Origin: an uncultured Flammeovirgaceae bacterium
GTDB taxonomy: Bacteria; Bacteroidota; Bacteroidia; Cytophagales; Cyclobacteriaceae
DNA: 64,000 bases
NCBI GenBank assembly: GCA_937883755.1
Contig: CAKZYA010000015.1
Coordinates: forward strand, 55,359 to 119,358
Reading direction: 5' to 3'
Part shown: one piece after another, positions 26,733 through 36,338 of the stretch
Numbering within the stretch: the stretch's first letter is position 1
Layout of the letters: each line of letters begins with the position of its first letter
The notes under the pieces: generated by a model
What the model was told of the DNA's origin: nothing
The model's database searches: none
What the model saw: only the letters and a program-made list of their open reading frames with translations
Translations under genes and position numbers: made by a program

Positions 26733-29279
26733 ATGAGAAGAGCCATCATAATTTGTTGGTATTCGCTAATGTGCTTCGGGTTGACGAACTGCGGAACCGA
26801 TATGCCCAATGACGTTCAGCTTGCCTACCAAGACCTTCCCGAAAAAGTTGATTTCAACTTTCATGTGCGTCCTATTCTGTCGGATCGCTGTTTTCACTGC
26901 CACGGCCCGGATGAAAATGCTCGGGAGTCCGGTCTTAGACTAGACCAAGAAGAAGCAATTTTTGCCAATATTCCTGAGAAAGAAACCTTTGCGGTAGTTG
27001 CGGGCAATCCGCAACAAAGCGAGCTGGTTCACCGAATTCTGAGCGAAGACCCAGACATGGTAATGCCCACTCCCGAATCTAATCTAAGCCTTACCGCTGA
27101 AGAGAAAGCGGTTTTAATCAAATGGATTGAGCAGGGAGCCGAATGGAAGACCCACTGGGCGTTTAATGCTCCGGTTAAGGTAGAACTTCCGGAGGTTGAA
27201 CGTACCGACTGGCTCCGAAACGAAATAGATTACTTCGTATTGGATAAGCTAGAGTCTTTGAGTTTAGCACCTTCAGATGAAGCTAGTAAAGAGACTCTGC
27301 TTCGTAGACTGTCTTTTGATCTTAATGGTCTCCCCCCAACTCCCGAAGAAATTAGAGCTTTTAAAGAAGATACTTCCGAAAAAGCCTACGAAAATTTGGT
27401 AGATCGTCTGTTAGCCTCTCCTCGCTACGGCGAACGTTGGGCTTGGGAGTGGCTAGATGTGGCTCGCTACGCCGATACCAACGGCTTTCAGGGCGACCCT
27501 ACCCGAAAAATGTGGCCCTGGCGCGACTGGGTCATCCGAGCTTTCAACGAAAATCTGCCCTACGATGAGTTCACAGTCATGCAATTAGCGGGTGATCTTA
27601 AACCTGCTCCTACTACCAATGATATTCTGGCTACGGCTTTCAACCGCAACCATACCTACAATGGCGAGGGCGGACGCATACCCGAAGAGACTCGAGTAGA
27701 AAATGTACTGGATCGGGTGGAAACCACCGGAACCGCCTGGCTGGGATTGACCCTAAACTGTGCCCGTTGCCACGATCACAAGTTCGATGCCCTCACCCAA
27801 AAAGAATATTATCAGTTCTACGACTACTTCAATCAGACATCCGAAGAAGGCTTGGGCTACAACGGAATGATTCCTCCGGTACTGGATCTGAGTCCGCCCC
27901 AGGATCAGCAGGAAGTGGCCGAATTACAGAAGTTTGTTTATGCCTTAGCTGAAAAAGTTGAAGTGACTGAGCAGGAGAAGTTTCCGCGAGAAACAGGGCT
28001 ACCTGCTTCTGAGTCGAGTGCAGCGGAGGGGTTGGAAGGAGTAGCCAGTTATGCCCTCACCTATGAACCCGCCGATAGAACTTCTTATTTTCTGAGTCAG
28101 CTCGGAAACTTCTTTAAAGATAAAGACCCGGCTTACTTCAAATTAATTAACGATCTGAGAGCCGCGAAAAGTAAACGGGATCGCCGGGCTTCCGCAAATT
28201 TACAGGTGATGGTGATGGACGAACTGAAGTATCCGCGAAAAACCTATGTGCTAGAGAAAGGTGGCTACGACAACCCTCGAACGGATGAACAAATATTTAG
28301 TGATGTACCTGCATTTCTACCGCCGCTACCAGATGATATGGAGAACAATCGCTTGGCCTTAGCCCAGTGGCTGGTATCCGACAAGCAACCGCTCACCGCT
28401 CGGGTAACGGTTAATCGCTACTGGCAGGCTTTCTTCGGAAATGGATTAGTGAAGACGATTGAAGATTTTGGCGTGCAGGGAGCCTTACCCACTCACCCCG
28501 AACTACTGGACTGGCTGGCGGTCGATTTCCAGGAAAGCGGTTGGAATCTTAAAGCCCTATTCAAGAAAATTGTGATGAGCGCTACCTACCGACAATCGTC
28601 AAAAGTAACCGATGAACTGCTAGAGATTGATCCGGAAAACAAACACCTAGCTCGGGCTACCCGAATGCGGATACCCTCCTGGATGATTCGCGATCAGGCG
28701 CTTTACGTAAGTGGCTTATTGGTAGATTCTATCGGAGGACAGCCGGTAAAGCCCTATCAGCCGGAAGGCATTTGGGAAGAAGCCACTTTCGGGAAGATAA
28801 AGTATGAACAGGATCACGGCGATGCACTCTACCGCCGTAGTCTATACACTTTCTGGAGACGTATTTCTGGTCCCACTTTTCTGTTTGATAACTCGGCTCG
28901 TCAGGTTTGTAATGTCAAGATGCTGAGCACCAACACTCCGCTACACGCTCTCACTACGCTCAATGACATTACCTATACCGAAGCCGCTCGGGTAATGGCT
29001 GAAAAAGTGATTACCGCTAAAACTGATGATAGTGACCGATTAGCGTCTGCCTTTGAATGGGCTACTTCCCGAAAACCAGGTTCGGAAGAGCTAACTATTC
29101 TCAACAGCAGACTTAGTGATTTACGAACTGAATTTGCTAACAACAAGGAAGAAGCCCAGAAGATCACATCTATCGGCGAATACCGGGTTAATCAGGAATT
29201 AGATATGGTTGATTACGCTGCTTACTCCATACTAAGCTCGTTACTGTTAAATCTAGACGAAACAATCACCCGACAATGA
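26733..29279 (+). CDS. PSD1 and cytochrome-c-domain lipoprotein (DUF1549/DUF1553), no LamG (cassette B)
   Basis: I choose ATG 26733 over an in-frame TTG at 26697, because it places a good lipoprotein signal (ICWYSLMCFGLTNC) at the very N terminus. The product is 848 aa. The cytochrome domain has CFHCH (Cys65/Cys68/His69 counted from the TTG; subtract 12 for the chosen start). DUF1549 has the second motif CARCHDHKFDA, and DUF1553 is complete (PLTARVTVNRYWQAFFGNGLV, NTPLHALTTLND). Compared with the neighbour at 21922, the LamG module between DUF1549 and DUF1553 is absent, explaining the ~230-residue difference. It overlaps the next gene by 4 bases (ATGA), so it is translationally coupled to its DUF1501 partner. 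Molecular function is unknown. Confidence 0.87.
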   Translation: MRRAIIICWYSLMCFGLTNCGTDMPNDVQLAYQDLPEKVDFNFHVRPILSDRCFHCHGPDENARESGLRLDQEEAIFANIPEKETFAVVAGNPQQSELVHRILSEDPDMVMPTPESNLSLTAEEKAVLIKWIEQGAEWKTHWAFNAPVKVELPEVERTDWLRNEIDYFVLDKLESLSLAPSDEASKETLLRRLSFDLNGLPPTPEEIRAFKEDTSEKAYENLVDRLLASPRYGERWAWEWLDVARYADTNGFQGDPTRKMWPWRDWVIRAFNENLPYDEFTVMQLAGDLKPAPTTNDILATAFNRNHTYNGEGGRIPEETRVENVLDRVETTGTAWLGLTLNCARCHDHKFDALTQKEYYQFYDYFNQTSEEGLGYNGMIPPVLDLSPPQDQQEVAELQKFVYALAEKVEVTEQEKFPRETGLPASESSAAEGLEGVASYALTYEPADRTSYFLSQLGNFFKDKDPAYFKLINDLRAAKSKRDRRASANLQVMVMDELKYPRKTYVLEKGGYDNPRTDEQIFSDVPAFLPPLPDDMENNRLALAQWLVSDKQPLTARVTVNRYWQAFFGNGLVKTIEDFGVQGALPTHPELLDWLAVDFQESGWNLKALFKKIVMSATYRQSSKVTDELLEIDPENKHLARATRMRIPSWMIRDQALYVSGLLVDSIGGQPVKPYQPEGIWEEATFGKIKYEQDHGDALYRRSLYTFWRRISGPTFLFDNSARQVCNVKMLSTNTPLHALTTLNDITYTEAARVMAEKVITAKTDDSDRLASAFEWATSRKPGSEELTILNSRLSDLRTEFANNKEEAQKITSIGEYRVNQELDMVDYAAYSILSSLLLNLDETITRQ

Positions 29280-30763
29280 AGGAAACCAAGAGAATGCACC
29301 CCTTTGAAGAATATCAGGCCGGAATCACCCGAAGGAACTTCTTTGGAAAAATGGCGCAGGGCATTGGAGTGGCTGCGTTGAGTTCCATGCTGAACCCTGT
29401 TTCTTCTCTAGGATCAGCCACAAATGTTGGTGCTCCATCGGGTAACGGTTTAGGGTTACCTCACTTTGCTCCCAAAGCGAAGCGGGTTATCTATTTGTTC
29501 CAGAATGGTGCTCCATCGCACGTAGATCTTTTCGACTACAAGCCCACCCTCCGCAAATGGCACGGCAAGCAAATCCCTGATTCATTAACTGAGGGTAAGC
29601 GTTTTTCTACCATGACTGGCAAGCAAACCGCTCGTCCGGTGATTGCGGAGATTAGTAACTTTGAGCAGAGGGGGCAGAGTGGTGCTTGGGTCTCCGATTT
29701 TATGCCAGAAACCGCTAAGATCGCCGACGAACTTTGCTTCATCAAATCCATGTACACTGAGTCTGTGAATCATGCTCCGGCCATCACCTTCTTCCTTACT
29801 GGCTCAGAGCAACCGGGTCGACCTAGCATGGGTTCCTGGCTCACCTACGGTTTAGGAAATTCCGCCCAGGATTTGCCCGATTTCGTGGCGATGACTTCCC
29901 GAGATAAGGAAGCTAGTTGTGGGCAGATTTTCTACGATTACTACTGGGGCAGCGGTTTCCTCCCGACCAAATTCCAGGGAGTTAAGTTTCGGGGCGGGGG
30001 CGATCCGGTGCTGTACCTGAAAAATCCTGAAGGAATGAGCCGACCGATGCGCCGCAAAATCCTAGACGATATGCGAGCACTTAACGAAATCAATTTGCAA
30101 GAATACGGCGACCCAGAAATTAGCACCCGTATTGCTCAGTACGAGATGTCGTACAAAATGCAGATGAGCGTCCCTGACCTGACCGATTTCTCGGATGAGC
30201 CTCAACACATTCTAGATATGTACGGATCTGATGTACACCGCAAAGGCAGCTTCGCTTTTAACTGTCTGATGGCCAGACGACTGGCCGAGCGAGATGTTCG
30301 GTTTATCCAGTGTATGCACGCCGGATGGGATCAGCATAAAAACCTGAATTACCAACTAAAGATTCAGTGCCAGGATACTGATGCGCCTAGTGCTGCTTTA
30401 GTTAAAGATTTGAAGCAGCGAGGGATGCTCGAGGATACTTTAGTAATTTGGGGTGGGGAATTCGGTAGAACGCCTTTTCTTCAGGGCAACATAGAAGATA
30501 CCCGCAACTGGGGCCGGGATCATCACCCCTACACCTTTACGCTATGGATGGCGGGGGCAGGAGTAAAACCCGGTTTCTCCTATGGAGCCTCCGACGAATT
30601 TGGATTCAATGCCGTAGAAAACAGAGTGCACGTCCATGATTTCCAGGCTACCGTAATGCACCTACTAGGCATCGATCACGAGAAGCTCACGTTCAAGTTT
30701 CAGGGACGTCGCTTCCGGCTGACGGATGTACATGGGCACGTAGTGAAAGATATTCTTACCTAG
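29276..30763 (+). CDS. DUF1501 family Tat-exported protein (cassette B)
   Basis: A 495-residue paralogue of the protein at 25218, with the same organisation. The twin-arginine signal is GITRRNFFGKMAQGIGVAALSS. The core motifs are [47 protein letters not shown] and [17 protein letters not shown]. It starts inside the stop codon of the preceding DUF1553 gene, implying obligate co-production. The two DUF1501 proteins are clearly homologous but diverged through most of their length. Only the last ~100 bases of the genes are nearly identical, with changes confined to third codon positions. The 265 bases after the stop hold no terminator that I can recognise, and then the ECF sigma gene. Confidence 0.88.
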   Translation: MKETKRMHPFEEYQAGITRRNFFGKMAQGIGVAALSSMLNPVSSLGSATNVGAPSGNGLGLPHFAPKAKRVIYLFQNGAPSHVDLFDYKPTLRKWHGKQIPDSLTEGKRFSTMTGKQTARPVIAEISNFEQRGQSGAWVSDFMPETAKIADELCFIKSMYTESVNHAPAITFFLTGSEQPGRPSMGSWLTYGLGNSAQDLPDFVAMTSRDKEASCGQIFYDYYWGSGFLPTKFQGVKFRGGGDPVLYLKNPEGMSRPMRRKILDDMRALNEINLQEYGDPEISTRIAQYEMSYKMQMSVPDLTDFSDEPQHILDMYGSDVHRKGSFAFNCLMARRLAERDVRFIQCMHAGWDQHKNLNYQLKIQCQDTDAPSAALVKDLKQRGMLEDTLVIWGGEFGRTPFLQGNIEDTRNWGRDHHPYTFTLWMAGAGVKPGFSYGASDEFGFNAVENRVHVHDFQATVMHLLGIDHEKLTFKFQGRRFRLTDVHGHVVKDILT

Positions 30764-31028
30764 TGTTTCAAGAGGATGAAAATCTATTAGTTGTATAACC
30801 TATCAAGAACAATTCAAAAGCCGACGAATGCTCACTATTAAGCCAAGTAAATGGGGTGAATAAAGTATCCGTAGAAGGGTGCCGGAATTTTTACCCCTCT
30901 TGGCAGGTATTACAAATTCGTTAAAATTGAAACCTTTTATCATCCAGCAATATGAAAATGAATAATTTCATACTATCTTTTTCAAAAAAGTAATTATTAA
31001 GTATAATAGCTTCATGACAGCCTGAAAG

Positions 31029-31667
31029 ATGAAGCAACAACCTAAACATACGGAAGACTTTATATTGTGGCAATCGTTTAAACAAGGTGATCGCAAGGCG
31101 TACGCAACTATTTACCACCAGCATGTCCAGTTTCTCTTTCAATACGGTTGTCGCTTATGTTCAGATCGCGAATTGATTAAAGATGCAATTCAGGATGTGT
31201 TCTATTATCTATGGGAGCACCGCTCAGGTTTAAATAATGTCCATCGCATACAATACTATCTTGCTACAGCCCTCCGGCGAAAGGTCATGGAGCAAAAAGA
31301 GAGATTCTCTTTCAGCGAAATAGACGACGATGCGATTATTATACCCTCCTTTGAAAGCGAACAAATAATTGAGCAAAGCAAGTTAGATAGTCAACGTCAC
31401 TTGAACCAAGGGCTGGATCAACTGACTGCACGCCAGCGAGAAGTAATTTTTTTAAGGTACTACCAGAATGTGCCAATCCAGGAAATCGCTGAGATTATGA
31501 ATATTCAGCGGCGAGCTGTATACCAACTTTTAAAGAACGCTATCAATGCACTGGCAAATAGCTGGCCGAAGAAAATGCAGCGGATTATTAGCATAGTAGG
31601 AGTAGGGTTACTATTTGAATTTTTCAAAATAACTGCCACAATTTTAAACATAAGCCCATTTTTTTAG
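31029..31667 (+). CDS. ECF-type RNA polymerase sigma factor (SusCD-linked family)
   Basis: A 212-residue sigma-70 family factor of the Bacteroidota type that controls SusC/SusD loci. Region 2 (~22-90) includes FQYGCRLCSDRELIKDAIQDVFYYLWEHR. Region 4 (~125-180) includes LTARQREVIFLRYYQNVPIQEIAEIMNIQRRAVYQLLKNAINAL, the helix-turn-helix that reads the -35 box. An unusual hydrophobic C-terminal tail (ISIVGVGLLFEFFKITATIL) could tether it to the membrane. It is followed after 164 bases by fecR, then susC and susD, the classical order of a trans-envelope signalling cascade. Start at 31029 is supported by conserved spacing to region 2. Confidence 0.9.
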   Translation: MKQQPKHTEDFILWQSFKQGDRKAYATIYHQHVQFLFQYGCRLCSDRELIKDAIQDVFYYLWEHRSGLNNVHRIQYYLATALRRKVMEQKERFSFSEIDDDAIIIPSFESEQIIEQSKLDSQRHLNQGLDQLTARQREVIFLRYYQNVPIQEIAEIMNIQRRAVYQLLKNAINALANSWPKKMQRIISIVGVGLLFEFFKITATILNISPFF

Positions 31668-31831
31668 CCCTTCTTTGTGAAAAGCATAAATAAATAAAAA
31701 TAGTTTCGTTGGTACGTGCACAAAAATATACTTTATCCCTCTTATTAATAAAGGCCTCACAAAAGAAGTGCCTGCAAATAAATGCTAAGAAAATGAATGC
31801 GACTTTTTGTCGAGTTGCTACTGGATAGCTT

Positions 31832-32839
31832 ATGTACGAACGCGATCAAATGCTAGAGAAGCTTCTGCTGAATGACAAGTTTATCACTTGGGTGAACTAT
31901 CCAACGCCAGCCCTTGATCAGTACTGGCTGGAGTGGCAAAATGAAAGTTCCGAGCGGGAAGAAATCTTGTCCGAGGCTCGGCAACTGGTACAACAAATGA
32001 ATAGCAGTGGACAAGCAAAACCTTTGAGTGATCAAGAAGTGCAAACAATGTGGCAAAATCTACAGAATCAAGATAATCCGAGTCGGCCAAATATTAAAAT
32101 GTACTCACGAAAATATTGGATAGCTGCAAGCATCATATTTTTTATCTCTTTTGGAATATTTCTGTACTTAAGACAGACCGAAAAGGTCTTAATAACGCAC
32201 CAAACTACTTACGGCGAAACCCAGAGCATTGTACTACCAGATAGTTCTTTAGTTATTCTTAATGCAAACTCTTCACTTGTCTACACTAAGAATTGGGGGG
32301 TGTCATCCGAGCGCAAAGTAATCTTGGAGGGCGAAGCCTTTTTCGATATTCGTCATACATACGATCATCGCCAATTTTTTGTGAAAGCCAACTCGGTAAC
32401 TATCGAGGTATTGGGTACTTCATTCAACGTACATAATCGGCGCGACCGTACTCAGGTAGTTTTACAAGAGGGGAAGGTAAGCCTGTACACGGATAAAGAT
32501 GCATCACTACGGAGTGAAATTACTATGCAGCCTGGAGAGTTGGTAGAGATAACGGACACTGATTACATTCAACGAGAAGTAGATGTAAATACTTATACCG
32601 CCTGGACCCAAGACGAACTGATATTTAGTGGAACCAGCATTGCTGATATTGCCCGAATGCTAGAAGATAACTACGGTCTAGAGATACACATTCAGGATAA
32701 TAGCCTGGCTAACAAACGATTTACTGGGCGAGTAGCATCTGGTGATTTAGATGGTTTGTTTGGGCAGATGAAAAAGGTGTTTCAAATTGATATTCAGCAA
32801 AATCGGCAACAGGTGATTATAGGGTCAAACAGTCGTTAG
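31832..32839 (+). CDS. FecR-type anti-sigma factor
   Basis: A 335-residue inner-membrane regulator. The cytoplasmic N-terminal ~90 residues would bind the sigma factor. A single membrane helix follows at ~95-113 (YWIAASIIFFISFGIFLYL). The periplasmic part contains the FecR domain (~125-225: GETQSIVLPDSSLVILNANSSL, VILEGEAFFDI, FFVKANSVTIEVLGTSFNV) and then a DUF4974-type C-terminal domain (ELIFSGTSIADIARMLEDNY). It is expected to receive a signal from the STN domain of the SusC protein encoded next and to release the sigma factor of 31029. It is 34 bases upstream of susC and probably in one operon. Confidence 0.9.
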   Translation: MYERDQMLEKLLLNDKFITWVNYPTPALDQYWLEWQNESSEREEILSEARQLVQQMNSSGQAKPLSDQEVQTMWQNLQNQDNPSRPNIKMYSRKYWIAASIIFFISFGIFLYLRQTEKVLITHQTTYGETQSIVLPDSSLVILNANSSLVYTKNWGVSSERKVILEGEAFFDIRHTYDHRQFFVKANSVTIEVLGTSFNVHNRRDRTQVVLQEGKVSLYTDKDASLRSEITMQPGELVEITDTDYIQREVDVNTYTAWTQDELIFSGTSIADIARMLEDNYGLEIHIQDNSLANKRFTGRVASGDLDGLFGQMKKVFQIDIQQNRQQVIIGSNSR

Positions 32840-32873
32840 TTTAAGTTTTATTTTTATACCTAATATAACAACT

Positions 32874-35800
32874 ATGTACAGATTACTACTCTGGTTAGGG
32901 TTCGTCTTAGCCACTACCTCAACCTGGGGGCAGGTACAGTTAGCCGAATTGTACCGTGGGGCAACCCCATTTCGCCAAGATGCACCCTCTGAGCTCATCC
33001 AAGTACTTAATCGTTTGGAAGAGCAGTACAATACCCGGTTTAGTTACGATCAGGAACTTCTTCAAGGCAGAAAAGTGACAGCCCCTCAACCTAATTCATC
33101 GGTACAAAAGAAAGAAGCCTTAGAGGATGTTTTGCATCGTTTGCTCAGGCCTCTTCGGTTAACCTTCGAGCAGTTTGATGAAAAAACCTATGTAATTTAC
33201 CCCGACGGTAAAGCCTTGTCGCCAAAAAAAGTGAAAAAGAGTGTCCTTGAGGGTACTTCTACCCCCTTACCTCCTATCTTGCCGAAAGTGAGTACTCGTC
33301 CGACTACGACCAATAAGACGATCGAGCAAACCATCTCCGGTAAGATAACTGACGAAGAAAGTGGGGAGTCTCTTCCGGGAGTAAATGTGCTGGCTAAGGG
33401 AACTTCTACCGGAACGGTAACGGATATTGATGGCAATTATCGTTTAACGGTGACCGATGAAGTAACCTCTTTAGTTTTTTCTTCTATCGGCTACAGAACA
33501 ATAGAAGAAGCGATTAACGGCCGTTCAGTTATCAATATTTCATTATCTCCCGATATTCAGTCGCTTTCAGAAGTAGTAGTAGTCGGCTACGGCACCCAAC
33601 AGAAAAGAGATTTGACTGGCTCAGTCAGTAAAGTAGACGGCAGCGATTTACGAAATATTCCGGCAGCCCGAGTTGACCAAACTCTTCAAGGCCGAGCGCC
33701 GGGAGTACAAGTTACACAGATTAGCGGGGAGCCAGGTGCGGCCACATCTATTCGCATTCGGGGTGGTAACTCTATTCAGGGAAATAACGAACCGCTTTGG
33801 GTTATTGACGGAGTGATTGTCGGTCAGAATTTTGACCTGAACAATATCAATACCAACGACATTGAGTCTATTGATATTCTAAAGGATGCGGCTTCGGTAT
33901 CTATCTACGGAACCAGAGGAGCCAATGGAGTTATTTTGGTAACGACCAAAAGCGGAGCTGGTGCAGGAGCGGGCACTCCACAAATTACGCTCAACGCCTA
34001 CACTGGAGTTCAATCCATATTAGGAACTGCCGATTTCTTAAACGGTCCTCAACACGCGGCTTATGCCAACGAAGATGCTGAATTCCGTAGTGCAGCCTTG
34101 CCATTTCCGGATGTTAACGATGTAGCTGATGTGGACTGGGTTGATCAGGTTACGGAAAACGCTCCGGTACATAACGTTGACCTTTCTATGGCGGGTACTT
34201 CTACCGATAGTAAGATTAACTACTATCTTTCGGGTAACTATTTCAACCAAGAGGGCATCATCCGCTCTTCAGGAATTAAGAAGTACATATTTCGGGCTAA
34301 CCTAGACTATCAGGTTTCTGATATGGTAAAAACTGGGTTCAGGTTCAATGTATCTCGGTTAAAAAGGGAAAATAATAAGGTGAATATCAGCCAGATATTC
34401 CAGTCAGTAGTACCGGCTCGGGCCATTTACGACGAGAACGGAGAATTCACCAACGAAGACCCTGTGTCTACCTCTATTCAGCGCAATCCCGAAGCCGATG
34501 TTCAGTTGAAGGTAGACAACAGTGCTATTACCAACTTTTTGGGAAGTTTATACTTGGAAGTTGAACCTACGGATGGGCTAACGTTTAGAACTACCTTTAG
34601 CCCTGAAATTAATCAAGTAAAGCGTAATCGCTTTAATCCGGGCGTACTACCTGAGAACTTAGTAATTAACGACGGGGGTGATGCCCGAATTGATATTAGA
34701 TCAGACATTGGGTTTATTAACGAAAATACGCTTTCGTATTCCACCAGTTTAGGCCAGGGACACGATCTTAATGTATTGGGCGGGTTTACGCTACAACAGT
34801 TTAATCAAGAAACTGTATTATCGCAGGCTTTCCGCTTTTCAAACGATGTAACGCAATTCAATAATCTAGGCTTTGGCTCCGACCCCACCCGAAACACAGT
34901 AGGCTCCGGCTATAACGCCTTTCAGCTAGTATCGTGGTTAGGACGAGCTAATTACACCTTCCAGGACAAATACCTAGTAACCTTAGTAGGGCGCGTGGAT
35001 GGCTCTTCCCGCTTTGCTCCGGGCAATCGCTACGCATTCTTTCCTTCCGCTGCGGTAGGTTGGAGATTATCGGATGAGCAATTCATCAAAGACCTTGGGG
35101 TATTTGATAATCTTAAGCTTAGGGCAAGCTACGGAATATCGGGTAGTCAGGCGATAGAATCATTCCGAACATTCGCTATTCTAGACGATGCCAACACTAC
35201 TTTTAATGGCGTAGAGCAGGCTGGAGTCGTTTTAGGACGTCCGGATAACCCCGATCTTCAGTGGGAAACTACGCAGCAGTTGGATATTGGACTAGAAGCT
35301 TCTTTCTTGAAGGGTCGCCTATCTTTTGAACTAGATTATTACGATAAACAAACCGAAGATCTTTTACTGAACGTACAGATTCCTCGTCAGACCGGATTTG
35401 TAAGCAGGTTGCAGAACCTAGGAAGGATACAAAATAGAGGAATAGAACTCATGGTCAATTCTGTCAACGTATCTACGCAAAATGTACGATGGTCTACTTT
35501 ACTTACGCTATCGGGAAACCGGAATAAGGTACTCGATCTGGGAGGAGTTGATTTAATTGATGTTGTCTCACCCGCAGATCAGGGAGGGGTGAATGGTCGT
35601 TTGATTGTAGGGCAGCCCGCGCCGGTTTTTGTTGGGGTAAACTACCTGGGTACCTGGAAATCTCAGGAAGAAATTGATGCTTCAGGGATTGCCGGACAAG
35701 ATGTTGGTGGTCCAAACTTTGAAGATACCAACGGCGATGGACAGGTAAATGAAGAAGACTTTATTGTTCTAGGTCATCCTCAGCCCGATTTCATCTTCGG

Positions 35801-36302
35801 ACTGCAGAATGATATTTCTTACAAGAATTTTAGTCTTGATTTTTTCATCCAGGGTACTTACGGAAACGAGGTCTTTAACAGTATCACTCAAACGGCTTTC
35901 TTTGGACGAGCGGAAACTACCAAATATGCCGAAACTATAAACCGCTGGACTCCCGAAAATCCCACCTCCGATATTCCTCGGGCCGGAGCGATTGCCGCTT
36001 TATCTGAGATCAAGAGTAATTCTGAAATGGTAGAAGATGGCTCCCACCTTAGGCTAAAAACGGTACGATTATCCTACAATTTGCCGACCGACCGATGGGG
36101 CTGGAAAACCATAAAAGGGATCAATGTATACTTTGCCGGAAACAACTTGTTTATACTATCTAACTTCCGGTTGGTAGATCCAGAAACCAGTTTATTTGGA
36201 CAAAGTGGCAATGACTTAGCCCGCAATGTAGCCCTAGGTTTTTCCGAAGGGGAGTATCCCAGTGCCCGAACGGTATCTTTCGGATTTAACATTACGCTCT
36301 AG
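32874..36302 (+). CDS. SusC/RagA family TonB-dependent outer-membrane transporter with STN domain
   Basis: A 1142-residue outer-membrane transporter that imports glycan fragments with its SusD partner. Signal peptide ~1-20; STN (secretin/TonB short N-terminal) domain ~38-110, the signalling module that contacts FecR; carboxypeptidase-regulatory-like domain ~152-230 (SGKITDEESGESLPGVNVLA); plug from ~240, starting at the family signature SEVVVVGYGTQQKRDLTGS; 22-strand barrel thereafter, ending in VSFGFNITL with the terminal aromatic pattern. The STN domain marks it as both transporter and ligand sensor. susD begins 37 bases downstream. The substrate is unknown. The flanking sulfatases suggest a sulfated polysaccharide. 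Confidence 0.93.
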   Translation: MYRLLLWLGFVLATTSTWGQVQLAELYRGATPFRQDAPSELIQVLNRLEEQYNTRFSYDQELLQGRKVTAPQPNSSVQKKEALEDVLHRLLRPLRLTFEQFDEKTYVIYPDGKALSPKKVKKSVLEGTSTPLPPILPKVSTRPTTTNKTIEQTISGKITDEESGESLPGVNVLAKGTSTGTVTDIDGNYRLTVTDEVTSLVFSSIGYRTIEEAINGRSVINISLSPDIQSLSEVVVVGYGTQQKRDLTGSVSKVDGSDLRNIPAARVDQTLQGRAPGVQVTQISGEPGAATSIRIRGGNSIQGNNEPLWVIDGVIVGQNFDLNNINTNDIESIDILKDAASVSIYGTRGANGVILVTTKSGAGAGAGTPQITLNAYTGVQSILGTADFLNGPQHAAYANEDAEFRSAALPFPDVNDVADVDWVDQVTENAPVHNVDLSMAGTSTDSKINYYLSGNYFNQEGIIRSSGIKKYIFRANLDYQVSDMVKTGFRFNVSRLKRENNKVNISQIFQSVVPARAIYDENGEFTNEDPVSTSIQRNPEADVQLKVDNSAITNFLGSLYLEVEPTDGLTFRTTFSPEINQVKRNRFNPGVLPENLVINDGGDARIDIRSDIGFINENTLSYSTSLGQGHDLNVLGGFTLQQFNQETVLSQAFRFSNDVTQFNNLGFGSDPTRNTVGSGYNAFQLVSWLGRANYTFQDKYLVTLVGRVDGSSRFAPGNRYAFFPSAAVGWRLSDEQFIKDLGVFDNLKLRASYGISGSQAIESFRTFAILDDANTTFNGVEQAGVVLGRPDNPDLQWETTQQLDIGLEASFLKGRLSFELDYYDKQTEDLLLNVQIPRQTGFVSRLQNLGRIQNRGIELMVNSVNVSTQNVRWSTLLTLSGNRNKVLDLGGVDLIDVVSPADQGGVNGRLIVGQPAPVFVGVNYLGTWKSQEEIDASGIAGQDVGGPNFEDTNGDGQVNEEDFIVLGHPQPDFIFGLQNDISYKNFSLDFFIQGTYGNEVFNSITQTAFFGRAETTKYAETINRWTPENPTSDIPRAGAIAALSEIKSNSEMVEDGSHLRLKTVRLSYNLPTDRWGWKTIKGINVYFAGNNLFILSNFRLVDPETSLFGQSGNDLARNVALGFSEGEYPSARTVSFGFNITL

Positions 36303-36338
36303 TCACTAATTTTTGAAAATCTTTACTTAGAGAAAATC

